From Candidatus Uhrbacteria bacterium (GTDB taxonomy: Bacteria > Patescibacteriota > Patescibacteriia > 2-12-FULL-60-25): DNA of 7,551 nucleotides. The position numbers and the translations under genes were made by a program. Of the stretch, positions 1 to 5,693 are shown piece by piece. Location: assembly GCA_009691315.1 (NCBI GenBank), contig SICT01000052.1, forward strand, positions 1-7,551, written 5' to 3'. The notes beneath the pieces were generated by a model that was not told the DNA's origin, searched no databases, and saw nothing but the letters and a program-made list of their open reading frames with translations. Positions within the stretch are counted from its first letter, which is position 1. Every line of letters starts with the position of its first letter.

Positions 1-228
1 ATATGAATATCTGCGTCATCTTAAACTCCACGAGTTGCGGCTGTCATTCATAGCTATACAGTTTTAATAAGTCCAAACATGACTGTGGATCCTTTCTCGA
101 ATACTGCCAATGTTCTCAACAGCATGTCCATCTATAAAGTTTGATGATCAGCCCGCGGAAGGGATCGGCTATCGTTCCTTGCCAGAATAGGGAAAATCCC
201 GTATCCTCGATACACATTTTTTAATCGC
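1..228. other. Non-coding left edge, no gene recognised
   Basis: I see no convincing gene here. A frame open from base 2 to a TAA at 65-67 could be the last 21 codons of a gene lying to the left, but it shows no recognisable motif. No tRNA-like or rRNA-like sequence is visible on either strand. Two tiny inverted repeats occur just before the ABC-F gene (GGGA/TCCC at 190-200 and GTATC/GATAC at 201-213). They lie inside the proposed promoter and lack a T tract, so they are not terminators. Confidence 0.5.
179..207 (+). promoter_or_regulatory. Sigma70-type promoter for the ABC-F gene
   Basis: A -35 box TTGCCA (179-184, 5 of 6 consensus) and a -10 box TATCCT (202-207, 4 of 6) are separated by exactly 17 bp. 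Transcription would start near 214, leaving a leader of only about 15 nt before the ATG at 229, with no Shine-Dalgarno in it. The small GTATC/GATAC inverted repeat spans the -10. Called by eye from consensus spacing only. Confidence 0.5.
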
Positions 229-1683
229 ATGGATCACGGGAATGTCATTATCCGCTTTAGCGGTGTCACCTATGGGTACGATGAAGAAAAACCACTCCTT
301 GAGGAAGTGGATTTTTCGGTTCGGGAAAATTCTAAAATAACGGTCATGGGACAGAATGGAGCGGGGAAGAGTACGATTTTTAAATTGCTGACCGGTGTTC
401 TTAAACCCACGGAAGGACAGATCAGTATTCAACAGGGCGCGAGTATTGCCACGGGTCTTCAGGTTCTTGCGCGTGAACGGATGAACGATACCGTCTGCGA
501 ATTTTTTGAGCGGGCTTTTTTTGAAAAGAAATATGATTTAGATCATCGCATTGCCATGGTTCTTGAGGCGGTTCATTTGCAGGCGCCATTGGATAAAAAA
601 ATCGGTGAATTTTCTGGTGGCCAACAGGCGCGATTGTTGTTGGCTTACGCGTTGATTCAAGAACCCGATATTTTATTATTGGATGAACCGACAAATAATT
701 TGGATAAGGAGGGGATTGAGCATCTGACCGGATTTTTAGTGATGTATCCAAAAACGGTGTTGGTTATTTCTCATGATGCGGATTTTTTAAACGCGTTTAC
801 CGAGGGCGTTTTGCATCTGGATGCGTACACGCGTAAAGTTGAGCAATACGTTGGAAATTATTTTGATGTGGTGGAAGAAGTCGCGGCAAAACTCGAACGT
901 GATCGGATGAAAAATGCCCGGCTCTTAAAAGAAATTCAAGATCGCAAGGATAAAGTGAATTTTTTTGCGAATAAAGGAGGAAAGATGCGTAAGCTTGCCA
1001 GTAAGTTGCGCGAACAGGTGGAGGATGCGGAGGAGAATATGGTGGAGGTGCGTCGGGATGATAAAACGATTCGTGATTTTTCGATTCCGGCCCAGGAATA
1101 TAGCGATGCACTCGTTAAAATTTCTTCTGTACGGGTGATTCGTGATCATGCTCCGCAGGAGGCAGACGTTGATTTTGTTATTCGAAAACGCGATCGCTTG
1201 CTGGTGTCTGGTCCAAATGGGATTGGGAAGAGCACTCTGCTTCGCTCGCTTGCAGAGGGAAAAAATCCCGGAGCAACGATCGGTGAGGATGTGCGCGTGG
1301 GTTATTATCGTCAGGATTTTAGTGGTCTGGATTTTGATGCCACTGTTTATGACGAACTGGAAAAGGTGATGGAAAAACCCTCGAATGAAGGTTTGCGTGC
1401 CGCAGCTTCTGAATTTTTACTCACCTCTGATTTGCTGAAAAATAAAGTCGGTTCATTATCTGAAGGACAGAAAGGACTTTTATGTTTTGCCCGTTTTGTT
1501 CTTCAATGTCCAGGACTGCTCATCCTCGACGAACCAACCAATCATATTAACTTTCGCCATCTTCCCGTCATTGCCCGCGCCTTACAGGAGTATAAGGGCG
1601 GCATCATCATGGTGAGTCACATGCCAGAATTTATTCAAAAAATTTCTTTTACCCAGTATTTGGATCTTGAGAGGCTTGGTTAG
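229..1683 (+). CDS. ABC-F family ATPase (tandem ATP-binding cassettes)
   Basis: This is a soluble protein of 484 aa with two ATP-binding cassettes and no membrane segments, the layout of ABC-F proteins. Family members act on the ribosome as translation factors or antibiotic-protection proteins rather than as transporters. Cassette 1 has Walker A GQNGAGKS (41-48), signature FSGGQ (128-132), Walker B DILLLDEPTNNLD (147-159) and switch His182. A charged, probably helical linker (about 215-290), rich in Lys/Arg/Glu, matches the inter-domain arm that reaches into the ribosome. Cassette 2 has Walker A GPNGIGKS (328-335), an atypical signature LSEGQ (410-414), Walker B LLILDEPTNHI (430-440) and His464. 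The usual Asp of NHLD is missing (NHIN instead). The ATG at 229 follows a promoter closely and has no Shine-Dalgarno. The stop overlaps that of the converging flavoprotein gene by 4 bp. Subfamily, and whether it confers resistance, cannot be told from the sequence alone. Confidence 0.93.
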   Translation: MDHGNVIIRFSGVTYGYDEEKPLLEEVDFSVRENSKITVMGQNGAGKSTIFKLLTGVLKPTEGQISIQQGASIATGLQVLARERMNDTVCEFFERAFFEKKYDLDHRIAMVLEAVHLQAPLDKKIGEFSGGQQARLLLAYALIQEPDILLLDEPTNNLDKEGIEHLTGFLVMYPKTVLVISHDADFLNAFTEGVLHLDAYTRKVEQYVGNYFDVVEEVAAKLERDRMKNARLLKEIQDRKDKVNFFANKGGKMRKLASKLREQVEDAEENMVEVRRDDKTIRDFSIPAQEYSDALVKISSVRVIRDHAPQEADVDFVIRKRDRLLVSGPNGIGKSTLLRSLAEGKNPGATIGEDVRVGYYRQDFSGLDFDATVYDELEKVMEKPSNEGLRAAASEFLLTSDLLKNKVGSLSEGQKGLLCFARFVLQCPGLLILDEPTNHINFRHLPVIARALQEYKGGIIMVSHMPEFIQKISFTQYLDLERLG

Positions 1684-2915
1684 TTTGCGGCGGCAGATAT
1701 TCCGGCCAATCGTCCTGTGGCCCACGAAGAGGAGAGATTGTAGCCACCGGTAAAGCCATCGATATCGAGGATTTCTCCCGCGAAAAAGAGTCCGGGGCAG
1801 ATGAGTGATTCCATGGTTTTTGGATCGACTTCTTTGAGATTGATTCCACCAGCGGTGACAAATTCATCACCTGCTCCACGACCAATCACTTGCAGGGGAA
1901 TATGTTTGAGCCACGTCGCGATACTAAGTAATTCTGTTTTGGAAAGTTCGTTGGCGCGTTTTTCTTTTATTTTCAATTCTCGTACGGCAATTTGAGCGAG
2001 TGATTTAGGAATAAGAAATGAAAGAACATTTTCCGATTGTTTTTTTGGCGCTTGTAATGTCGCGTCCGCTAAACGTGTTCGCAGATCTTCCAGAGTGCCT
2101 TCAGGAAAAAGATCAATGGAAATTTTTATGGGATGCGCGGGGTCAAACTTTTCAAATGCAATCAGTGAGGAAAGAGCAAACGTTGCTGGACCGCTGATAC
2201 CTTTATGAGTAAATAAAAATGGTCCGGTGAAATGTGCTTTGGACGATGTATTCGCGGAGATCTGTGCACTCGTGAAGCTCAATCCGCTCACTTCGGCTGG
2301 CCAGGTTTCGCGTGTAGTAAATGAGCTGAGACTTGGGGCAAGCGCCGTGATGGTGTGACCAAGAGAAATGGCAAATGCATACCCGTCTCCGGTCGAACCT
2401 GTTTGTCGATAGGCTTGACCGCCCGTCGTTAAAATCACTCGATCAACCGTTAATGGTTGCGGATGGTTCTTGATCTGAATGAAGAAACCTGATTCTGTTT
2501 TTTCTATGCGTTGGACATTGGCACGTAATAAAATATGGATGCTTGAAGATCGAAACAGGTCTGCAAACACACGAACGACATCATTCCCGTCATCAGAGCA
2601 GGGGAAGACACGCAAGTCATCCTCTGTTTTTAACGGAACGCCGTGATCTTCAAACCATTCAAAAATAGCTTCTGGCGGAAAGGCATACATGGCCGAGGAG
2701 AGAAATTTTCCTCCGCGCGGATACTTGGTCAGTACGGTCCGCACATCACGAACACCGGTCACGACATTGCATCGACCGCCCCCGGAAATGATCACCTTTT
2801 TCCCCAGCCCATCATTTTTTTCTAGCAAAAAAATTTCCTCAGACGGATTCGTCTCCCGCGCCATTTCTGCGGCCATGAGCCCAGCCGCGCCCCCACCGAC
2901 CACCGCAATCTTCAT
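1680..2915 (-). CDS. HI0933/YhiN-type FAD-dependent oxidoreductase
   Basis: A 411-aa cytoplasmic flavoprotein of the HI0933-like group, about the usual family length (~400 aa). Visible motifs are the N-terminal dinucleotide-binding loop GGGAAG (7-12) with acidic Glu32 ending strand 2 (LLEKNDGLGKK), the family-typical GGGRCN (45-50), TTGG (163-166), TGSTGDGYAFA (172-182), THKGISGPATF (236-246) and VTAGGI (353-358). The C-terminal FAD-contacting stretch 376-401 contains FAGEILDIDGFTGGYNLSSS. The physiological substrate of most members is not established, so only an FAD-linked redox role is claimed. It is the second gene of a two-gene minus-strand unit: its ATG lies 5 bp after the upstream stop, and a TGGAG (2926-2930) about 10 nt before the ATG is the likely ribosome-binding site, so translational coupling is plausible. 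Its stop overlaps the ABC-F stop, and no terminator hairpin is visible between them. Confidence 0.93.
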   Translation of the reverse strand: MKIAVVGGGAAGLMAAEMARETNPSEEIFLLEKNDGLGKKVIISGGGRCNVVTGVRDVRTVLTKYPRGGKFLSSAMYAFPPEAIFEWFEDHGVPLKTEDDLRVFPCSDDGNDVVRVFADLFRSSSIHILLRANVQRIEKTESGFFIQIKNHPQPLTVDRVILTTGGQAYRQTGSTGDGYAFAISLGHTITALAPSLSSFTTRETWPAEVSGLSFTSAQISANTSSKAHFTGPFLFTHKGISGPATFALSSLIAFEKFDPAHPIKISIDLFPEGTLEDLRTRLADATLQAPKKQSENVLSFLIPKSLAQIAVRELKIKEKRANELSKTELLSIATWLKHIPLQVIGRGAGDEFVTAGGINLKEVDPKTMESLICPGLFFAGEILDIDGFTGGYNLSSSWATGRLAGISAAAN

Positions 2916-2920
2916 TTTAT

Positions 2921-3313
2921 TTAGGCTCCAGATTTTTTCGTTTCTCTGTCGGCCCGATCGGATAAGATCAATTGTTTTAATCGAGGGTCCATATCGTCAG
3001 TCACTTTGAGATGTCTGGGATGAACACTGTCACTGTACACATCGTCACTGTTGAGAGGTAAAATAAAAACATTCCCAGCTTCTGGATGAGATCCTGAATT
3101 TACCTTAATCCCTTGAGCCTCAAATTTTTCAATCAATTCATCTATGGGAGTGACAAAAGGATTTCCATCTTCTGTCGCTTTTATTTCTGCGTAATATTTT
3201 TCGTCCAAACCTTTGAATGGAAACCCTTCACGTTTTTCACTTAGTTCCTTGGCTAAAGGAACACATTCCTCTCTCGTCATTATTCTACTTTCTGGCTTTG
3301 GTGGTTTTTCCAT
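2921..3313 (-). CDS. Hypothetical protein, 130 aa, charged and soluble
   Basis: I do not recognise this family. The 130-aa product is hydrophilic, with no signal peptide, membrane segment or CxxC motif. A Pro/Lys/Glu-rich N-terminus is followed by probable helices (about 13-29 and 56-69). A more ordered-looking second half has a hydrophobic strand NVFILPL (81-87) and then a run rich in Asp, Ser and His, DDVYSDSVHPRHLKV (90-104), and DMDPRLKQLILSDR (107-120). I read it as a real gene because it sits 5 bp upstream of the flavoprotein gene on the same strand, fills the space between neighbours and has amino acid content like an ordinary protein. ATG3313 gives the full frame; Met12 (3280) is a possible alternative, and neither has a strong Shine-Dalgarno. 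A link to flavoprotein function is inferred only from the shared operon. Confidence 0.75.
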   Translation of the reverse strand: MEKPPKPESRIMTREECVPLAKELSEKREGFPFKGLDEKYYAEIKATEDGNPFVTPIDELIEKFEAQGIKVNSGSHPEAGNVFILPLNSDDVYSDSVHPRHLKVTDDMDPRLKQLILSDRADRETKKSGA

Positions 3314-3361
3314 ATAGTCGTTTCGTTCTTTAGAGTTAATTAAGGGGTATGTTGCTCTGTG

Positions 3362-3367
3362 ATTGTA
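3362..3367 (-). promoter_or_regulatory. Tentative -10 box for the minus-strand pair
   Basis: On the minus strand TACAAT (5 of 6 consensus) lies about 50 nt upstream of the ATG at 3313. No convincing -35 hexamer is found 16-18 bp further upstream, so this is weak. It is the best candidate I see in the divergent intergenic region 3314-3440, which must hold promoters for both directions. Confidence 0.22.
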
Positions 3368-3425
3368 AGCGGTAATCTATAATAAAGCTAATTTTTCATC
3401 CATCGGTTTCAAAGCAGGGCTAGGA

Positions 3426-3434
3426 TGGTATACT
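3426..3434 (+). promoter_or_regulatory. Extended -10 promoter at the start of the transglycosylase gene
   Basis: TGGTATACT combines the extended TGn motif (3426-3428) with a 5-of-6 -10 box TATACT (3429-3434). The -35 region is poor (TTTCAA at 3407-3412, 16-bp spacer), as is common with extended -10 promoters. The predicted start point, about 7 nt past the -10, falls at or next to the A of ATG 3441, implying a leaderless mRNA. An upstream AGGA (3422-3425) is too far from the ATG to be a good Shine-Dalgarno and would not be transcribed from this promoter. Confidence 0.5.
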
Positions 3435-3440
3435 TTTTAC

Positions 3441-4745
3441 ATGAAGAAACTATGGGGTTTGGCCGTAGCTTGTTTGATTCTGCTCCCAGCATTTTTTTCT
3501 TTTGCCGCCGTTCAAGATGAACAGGCCTCCCTCCAACAGCAGTTAAAAGATATTGAGACACAGATCGTTCAATATCAAACAGAGCTGAAGGTGATTGGCG
3601 GGCGGAAAAATACATTGCAGAATAAAATTGATGCGCTGAAAAAACAACAAGCAACGCTGGTGCTTCAGATTAAGGCCGCCTCCTTGCAGGTTGCGCGGGT
3701 GAACGAACAATTGGTTGTGACCAAGGCTTCTTTGCAGAAAAATACGACAAAGCTTGGGGAACTCCAGGATCATTTAGCGCAGCTCATTCAAATTTTGGAA
3801 TCTGCTGACCACCAATCACCGATCTTGATGTTATTTTCTGATCACACCCTGTCGGATTTTTTTGCGGAACAACAGGCGTATGAAAATATTATCTCTGAAC
3901 TTGGAGTGATTACCAGCAGTACCCATCAGATTCAGCATCAACTGTCACAACAGCAAGTACAACTGGCAGATGAACAGGAAGAAGCGACGCATCATCTGTC
4001 TATTCAGCAGGAGGCTCAACAGAAATTGTTAAATTCTCTTGGTCAGCAAAAAACCTTGCTGCAAGAAACCAAGGGGCAGGAGAGCGCATATCAGTCACAG
4101 CTCGCAGATGCCGCAAAACAAGCAGCCACCATTCGCGGACGGTTGTATGATCTGCTTGGAACAGCTAAGAAAATTACCTTTGGTGATGCCGCAAAAATCG
4201 CGCAATCCATTTCTGTCCAAACCGGTGTGCGGGCGGCGTTTCTTCTCGCCGTTCTCACGCAAGAGTCCAATTTAGGGAGAAATGTCGGGACCTGCAATCG
4301 TGCCTCTGATCCGCCAGAAAAACATTGGCGAGCGATCATGAAACCTGAGCGGGATCACGCGCCGTTTGAAACGATCACAAATGAACTTGGATTGGATATC
4401 GATACGACAGCCGTCTCTTGTCCCATGCGTGACAAAAATGGCAAACAACTTGGCTGGGGCGGGGCTATGGGTCCGGCACAATTTATTCCGTCGACCTGGA
4501 TGGGCTACAAGGCTCGAGTCGCAGCTTTTTCCGGTAAGACCACGGCGAACCCTTGGGACATTCGGGATGCCTTTATTGCAGCTGCCTTAAAATTAAAAGC
4601 CGATGGAGCGGGGAGCGAGAGTGGGGAGTGGGCTGCGGCCATGAGATATTTTTCTGGCGGGACAAATCCTGCCTATCGTTTTTATGGAGACAATGTTATA
4701 GCCACAGCCACGCAGTATCAAAAAGATTTAGATCAGATCAAATAA
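3441..4745 (+). CDS. Exported coiled-coil lytic murein transglycosylase (MltB-like)
   Basis: A 434-aa exported protein predicted to cleave or remodel peptidoglycan. Residues 1-23 form a signal peptide: MKK, a hydrophobic core, and a likely cut after FAA. Residues 25-230 are Gln/Lys/Leu-rich with heptad-like spacing, two long coiled-coil stretches around a less charged break (122-160), reminiscent of the coiled coils of EnvC/PcsB-type division hydrolase regulators. The C-terminal domain (about 245-434) resembles the SLT/MltB fold: VLTQESNLGR (271-280) supplies the probable catalytic Glu275 followed by Ser. GAMGPAQFIPSTW (341-353) is the hallmark of MltB-type enzymes, and NPWDIRDAFIAAA (370-382) and YFSGGTNP (403-410) also fit. 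Cys285 and Cys327 could form a disulfide outside the cytoplasm. The gene is transcribed alone, with no visible terminator in the AT-rich stretch after it. The catalytic assignment rests on motifs; the coiled coil may direct it to the division site (inference). Confidence 0.9.
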   Translation: MKKLWGLAVACLILLPAFFSFAAVQDEQASLQQQLKDIETQIVQYQTELKVIGGRKNTLQNKIDALKKQQATLVLQIKAASLQVARVNEQLVVTKASLQKNTTKLGELQDHLAQLIQILESADHQSPILMLFSDHTLSDFFAEQQAYENIISELGVITSSTHQIQHQLSQQQVQLADEQEEATHHLSIQQEAQQKLLNSLGQQKTLLQETKGQESAYQSQLADAAKQAATIRGRLYDLLGTAKKITFGDAAKIAQSISVQTGVRAAFLLAVLTQESNLGRNVGTCNRASDPPEKHWRAIMKPERDHAPFETITNELGLDIDTTAVSCPMRDKNGKQLGWGGAMGPAQFIPSTWMGYKARVAAFSGKTTANPWDIRDAFIAAALKLKADGAGSESGEWAAAMRYFSGGTNPAYRFYGDNVIATATQYQKDLDQIK

Positions 4746-4792
4746 TTTAAAGATTAAATAATAAAATAGTAGAATGTGGCGAGATGATACTA

Positions 4793-4821
4793 TTGACAAA
4801 CAGCCAATTTTCTGGTATCGT
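4793..4821 (+). promoter_or_regulatory. Strong sigma70 promoter of the lipoprotein unit
   Basis: A perfect -35 TTGACA (4793-4798), a 17-bp spacer and TATCGT (4816-4821) preceded by TGG (4813-4815), an extended -10. It is the best-matching promoter in the window. Transcription would begin near 4828, giving a leader of about 120 nt before the ATG at 4949, very unlike the short leaders predicted for the neighbours. Confidence 0.7.
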
Positions 4822-4830
4822 AAGCTGTTT
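4798..4830. repeat. 7-bp inverted repeat flanking the -10 (operator-like)
   Basis: AAACAGC (4798-4804) and GCTGTTT (4824-4830) are exact inverted copies separated by 19 bp. One arm starts at the last base of the -35 box, the other covers the expected transcription start. The placement suits a dimeric repressor that would block RNA polymerase, but no regulator gene is adjacent and the arms are short, so chance cannot be excluded. Confidence 0.35.
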
Positions 4831-4832
4831 CT

Positions 4833-4890
4833 GGAATAAAACCCTACCTGGTTAGCCGAATCCATCGGCTCACCCCAGGAGTTTTATTCC
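4833..4890 (+). promoter_or_regulatory. Long nested leader hairpin
   Basis: Three nested perfect stems make one elongated hairpin in the 5' leader. The outer stem is GGAATAAAAC (4833-4842) with GTTTTATTCC (4881-4890), 10 bp. The middle stem is CCTGG (4847-4851) with CCAGG (4875-4879). The inner stem is AGCCGA (4854-4859) with TCGGCT (4865-4870), closed by a 5-nt loop ATCCA. Small asymmetric internal loops separate the stems (CCTA opposite A; TT opposite CACC). With 21 base pairs it is far beyond what a random 58-nt segment would give. It begins only a few nt after the predicted 5' end, so it could protect the mRNA from decay or act as a cis-regulatory element. I do not recognise a known riboswitch class. 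Confidence 0.7.
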
Positions 4891-4900
4891 TGGGTTCTTT
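4874..4900 (+). terminator. Alternative hairpin with T-rich tail (possible attenuator)
   Basis: CCCAGGA (4874-4880) can pair with TCCTGGG (4888-4894) around the 7-nt loop GTTTTAT, followed directly by TTCTTT. It uses the 3' strands of both the outer and middle stems of the long leader hairpin, so the two folds exclude each other. The tail is interrupted by C and the stem is shorter than the competing fold, so efficiency as a terminator is uncertain. Confidence 0.35.
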
Positions 4901-4936
4901 CACCCATCACACCCAACCCGTTCGTCCACTCAACTC

Positions 4937-4942
4937 AGGAGG
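4937..4942 (+). promoter_or_regulatory. Consensus Shine-Dalgarno of the lipoprotein gene
   Basis: AGGAGG lies 6 nt before the ATG at 4949, an ideal position that fixes the start. It is preceded by a C-rich, G-poor stretch (4895-4936, by hand count 20 C and 2 G in 42 nt) that should stay single-stranded. Confidence 0.85.
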
Positions 4943-4948
4943 CCCCTC

Positions 4949-5575
4949 ATGCGCACGCGACTGCTCCCGATCCTGTCCCTGTTCGCACTCTGCACCATCG
5001 GATGCGCCGGCACCATGCACGCAACGACCGTCCCACACCGGCCGGAGTACCGACTCGTCGTCAAGGCGCCGAAGGCGATCATCGGCAACCTCGACCCCAA
5101 GGAGTACACCTTCACGATCGTCGCGAAGGCGTGGGGCGACAAGCCGAGTGACTACTCGTTCGACGAGACCACCCCGGCGTACTGCATCCTCCGCGGGAAC
5201 GAGCTTGCGTGCCTGATCTCGGTTCACGAGATGAACGCGAAGTTCGAGCTGGAAGCGCATCACATCCAGCCCGATCCACGGTCGATCCCGGAGGCCCAGC
5301 GTATCGAGCTGGCGCAGATCGGTCTCGGTTTCGTCGGGGTGATCTATAATCCGATCCAGGAATTACGGATCGGATTCATGGGTTACGACGCTACGTTGAC
5401 CGGGATGGGGGAGATGGAGTCGATTGATCTTGATCCAGACCCTCCTTATCCTCACAACAAAACGATTGCTATCGATCTTCCAACGATCGCTTGCGTGGAT
5501 CCCAAACATTGCGCAGCCGCCTGGCCGACTCCCGCAGGGAATGTTCTCTTCGCAGTCATGAACTGCGCGCCATAG
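4949..5575 (+). CDS. Predicted lipoprotein or secreted protein, unknown family
   Basis: The 208-aa product has a basic start (MRTR), a hydrophobic segment (5-17) and a lipobox-like TIGC with Cys19. This suggests a lipoprotein anchored outside the cytoplasmic membrane; Thr at -3 is unusual, so cleavage by signal peptidase I after MHA (about 25) is an alternative. The mature part is rich in short beta-prone stretches, such as YRLVVKA (34-40) and YTFTIVAKA (53-61). Six other Cys (15, 79, 88, 182, 188, 206) include the pair 79/88, which flanks a short loop and may be disulfide-bonded. I recognise no enzyme motif. Base composition is odd: about 88% of the first 131 codons end in G or C against about 57% of the rest, with the step near 5341. 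Promoter, leader, consensus Shine-Dalgarno and a strong terminator make it a stand-alone, probably highly expressed unit. Function unknown. Confidence 0.85.
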   Translation: MRTRLLPILSLFALCTIGCAGTMHATTVPHRPEYRLVVKAPKAIIGNLDPKEYTFTIVAKAWGDKPSDYSFDETTPAYCILRGNELACLISVHEMNAKFELEAHHIQPDPRSIPEAQRIELAQIGLGFVGVIYNPIQELRIGFMGYDATLTGMGEMESIDLDPDPPYPHNKTIAIDLPTIACVDPKHCAAAWPTPAGNVLFAVMNCAP

Positions 5576-5606
5576 CCCCCTGGCCTCAGGTTCCTTGCTT
5601 CTTCAC

Positions 5607-5636
5607 CCGCTCGAGTCATCTCGGCGGATTTTTTTT
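5607..5636 (+). terminator. Intrinsic terminator after the lipoprotein gene
   Basis: CCGC (5607-5610), a bulged T, and CGAG (5612-5615) pair with CTCG and GCGG (5620-5627) around the loop TCAT. The stem is 8 GC-rich base pairs, followed by A and then eight T (5629-5636). This is a textbook rho-independent terminator 31 bp after the stop codon, separating the lipoprotein unit from the next promoter. Confidence 0.88.
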
Positions 5637-5645
5637 CATCACCCC

Positions 5646-5674
5646 TTGCTTTTTTTCAAAAATAAGCGTATGGT
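5646..5674 (+). promoter_or_regulatory. Promoter of the CxxC protein and peptidase unit
   Basis: TTGCTT (5646-5651) and TATGGT (5669-5674) are spaced by exactly 17 bp, immediately downstream of the terminator. Each box is a partial match (3 and 4 of 6). Transcription would start near 5681, giving a leader of about 13 nt without a Shine-Dalgarno before ATG 5694. Confidence 0.45.
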
Positions 5675-5693
5675 GCGGGAACTCTAAATAACA

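Noticed and set aside
2..67. Possible C-terminal tail of an upstream gene
   Set aside because: Only 21 codons with no motif. Any open frame at a window edge could look like this.
190..200. GGGAAAATCCC mini-palindrome as a terminator
   Set aside because: The stem is only 4 bp with a 3-nt loop and no T tract, and it falls inside the promoter spacer of the ABC-F gene.
3378..3383. Perfect TATAAT on the plus strand in the divergent region
   Set aside because: No acceptable -35 at 16-18 bp (the nearest TTGCTC is 20 bp away) and no extended TGn motif. The TGGTATACT at 3426-3434 is better placed.
4847..4880. Integron attC-like recombination site
   Set aside because: The GTTAGCC within the hairpin does not fit the GTTRRRY core, no matching RYYYAAC partner is present, and there is no integrase gene in the window.
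4907..5263. Minus-strand open frame of 118 aa across the GC-rich gene
   Set aside because: High GC lowers stop-codon frequency on the opposite strand. The frame is Arg/Val-rich low-quality sequence and lies antisense to a gene with a perfect Shine-Dalgarno and signal peptide.
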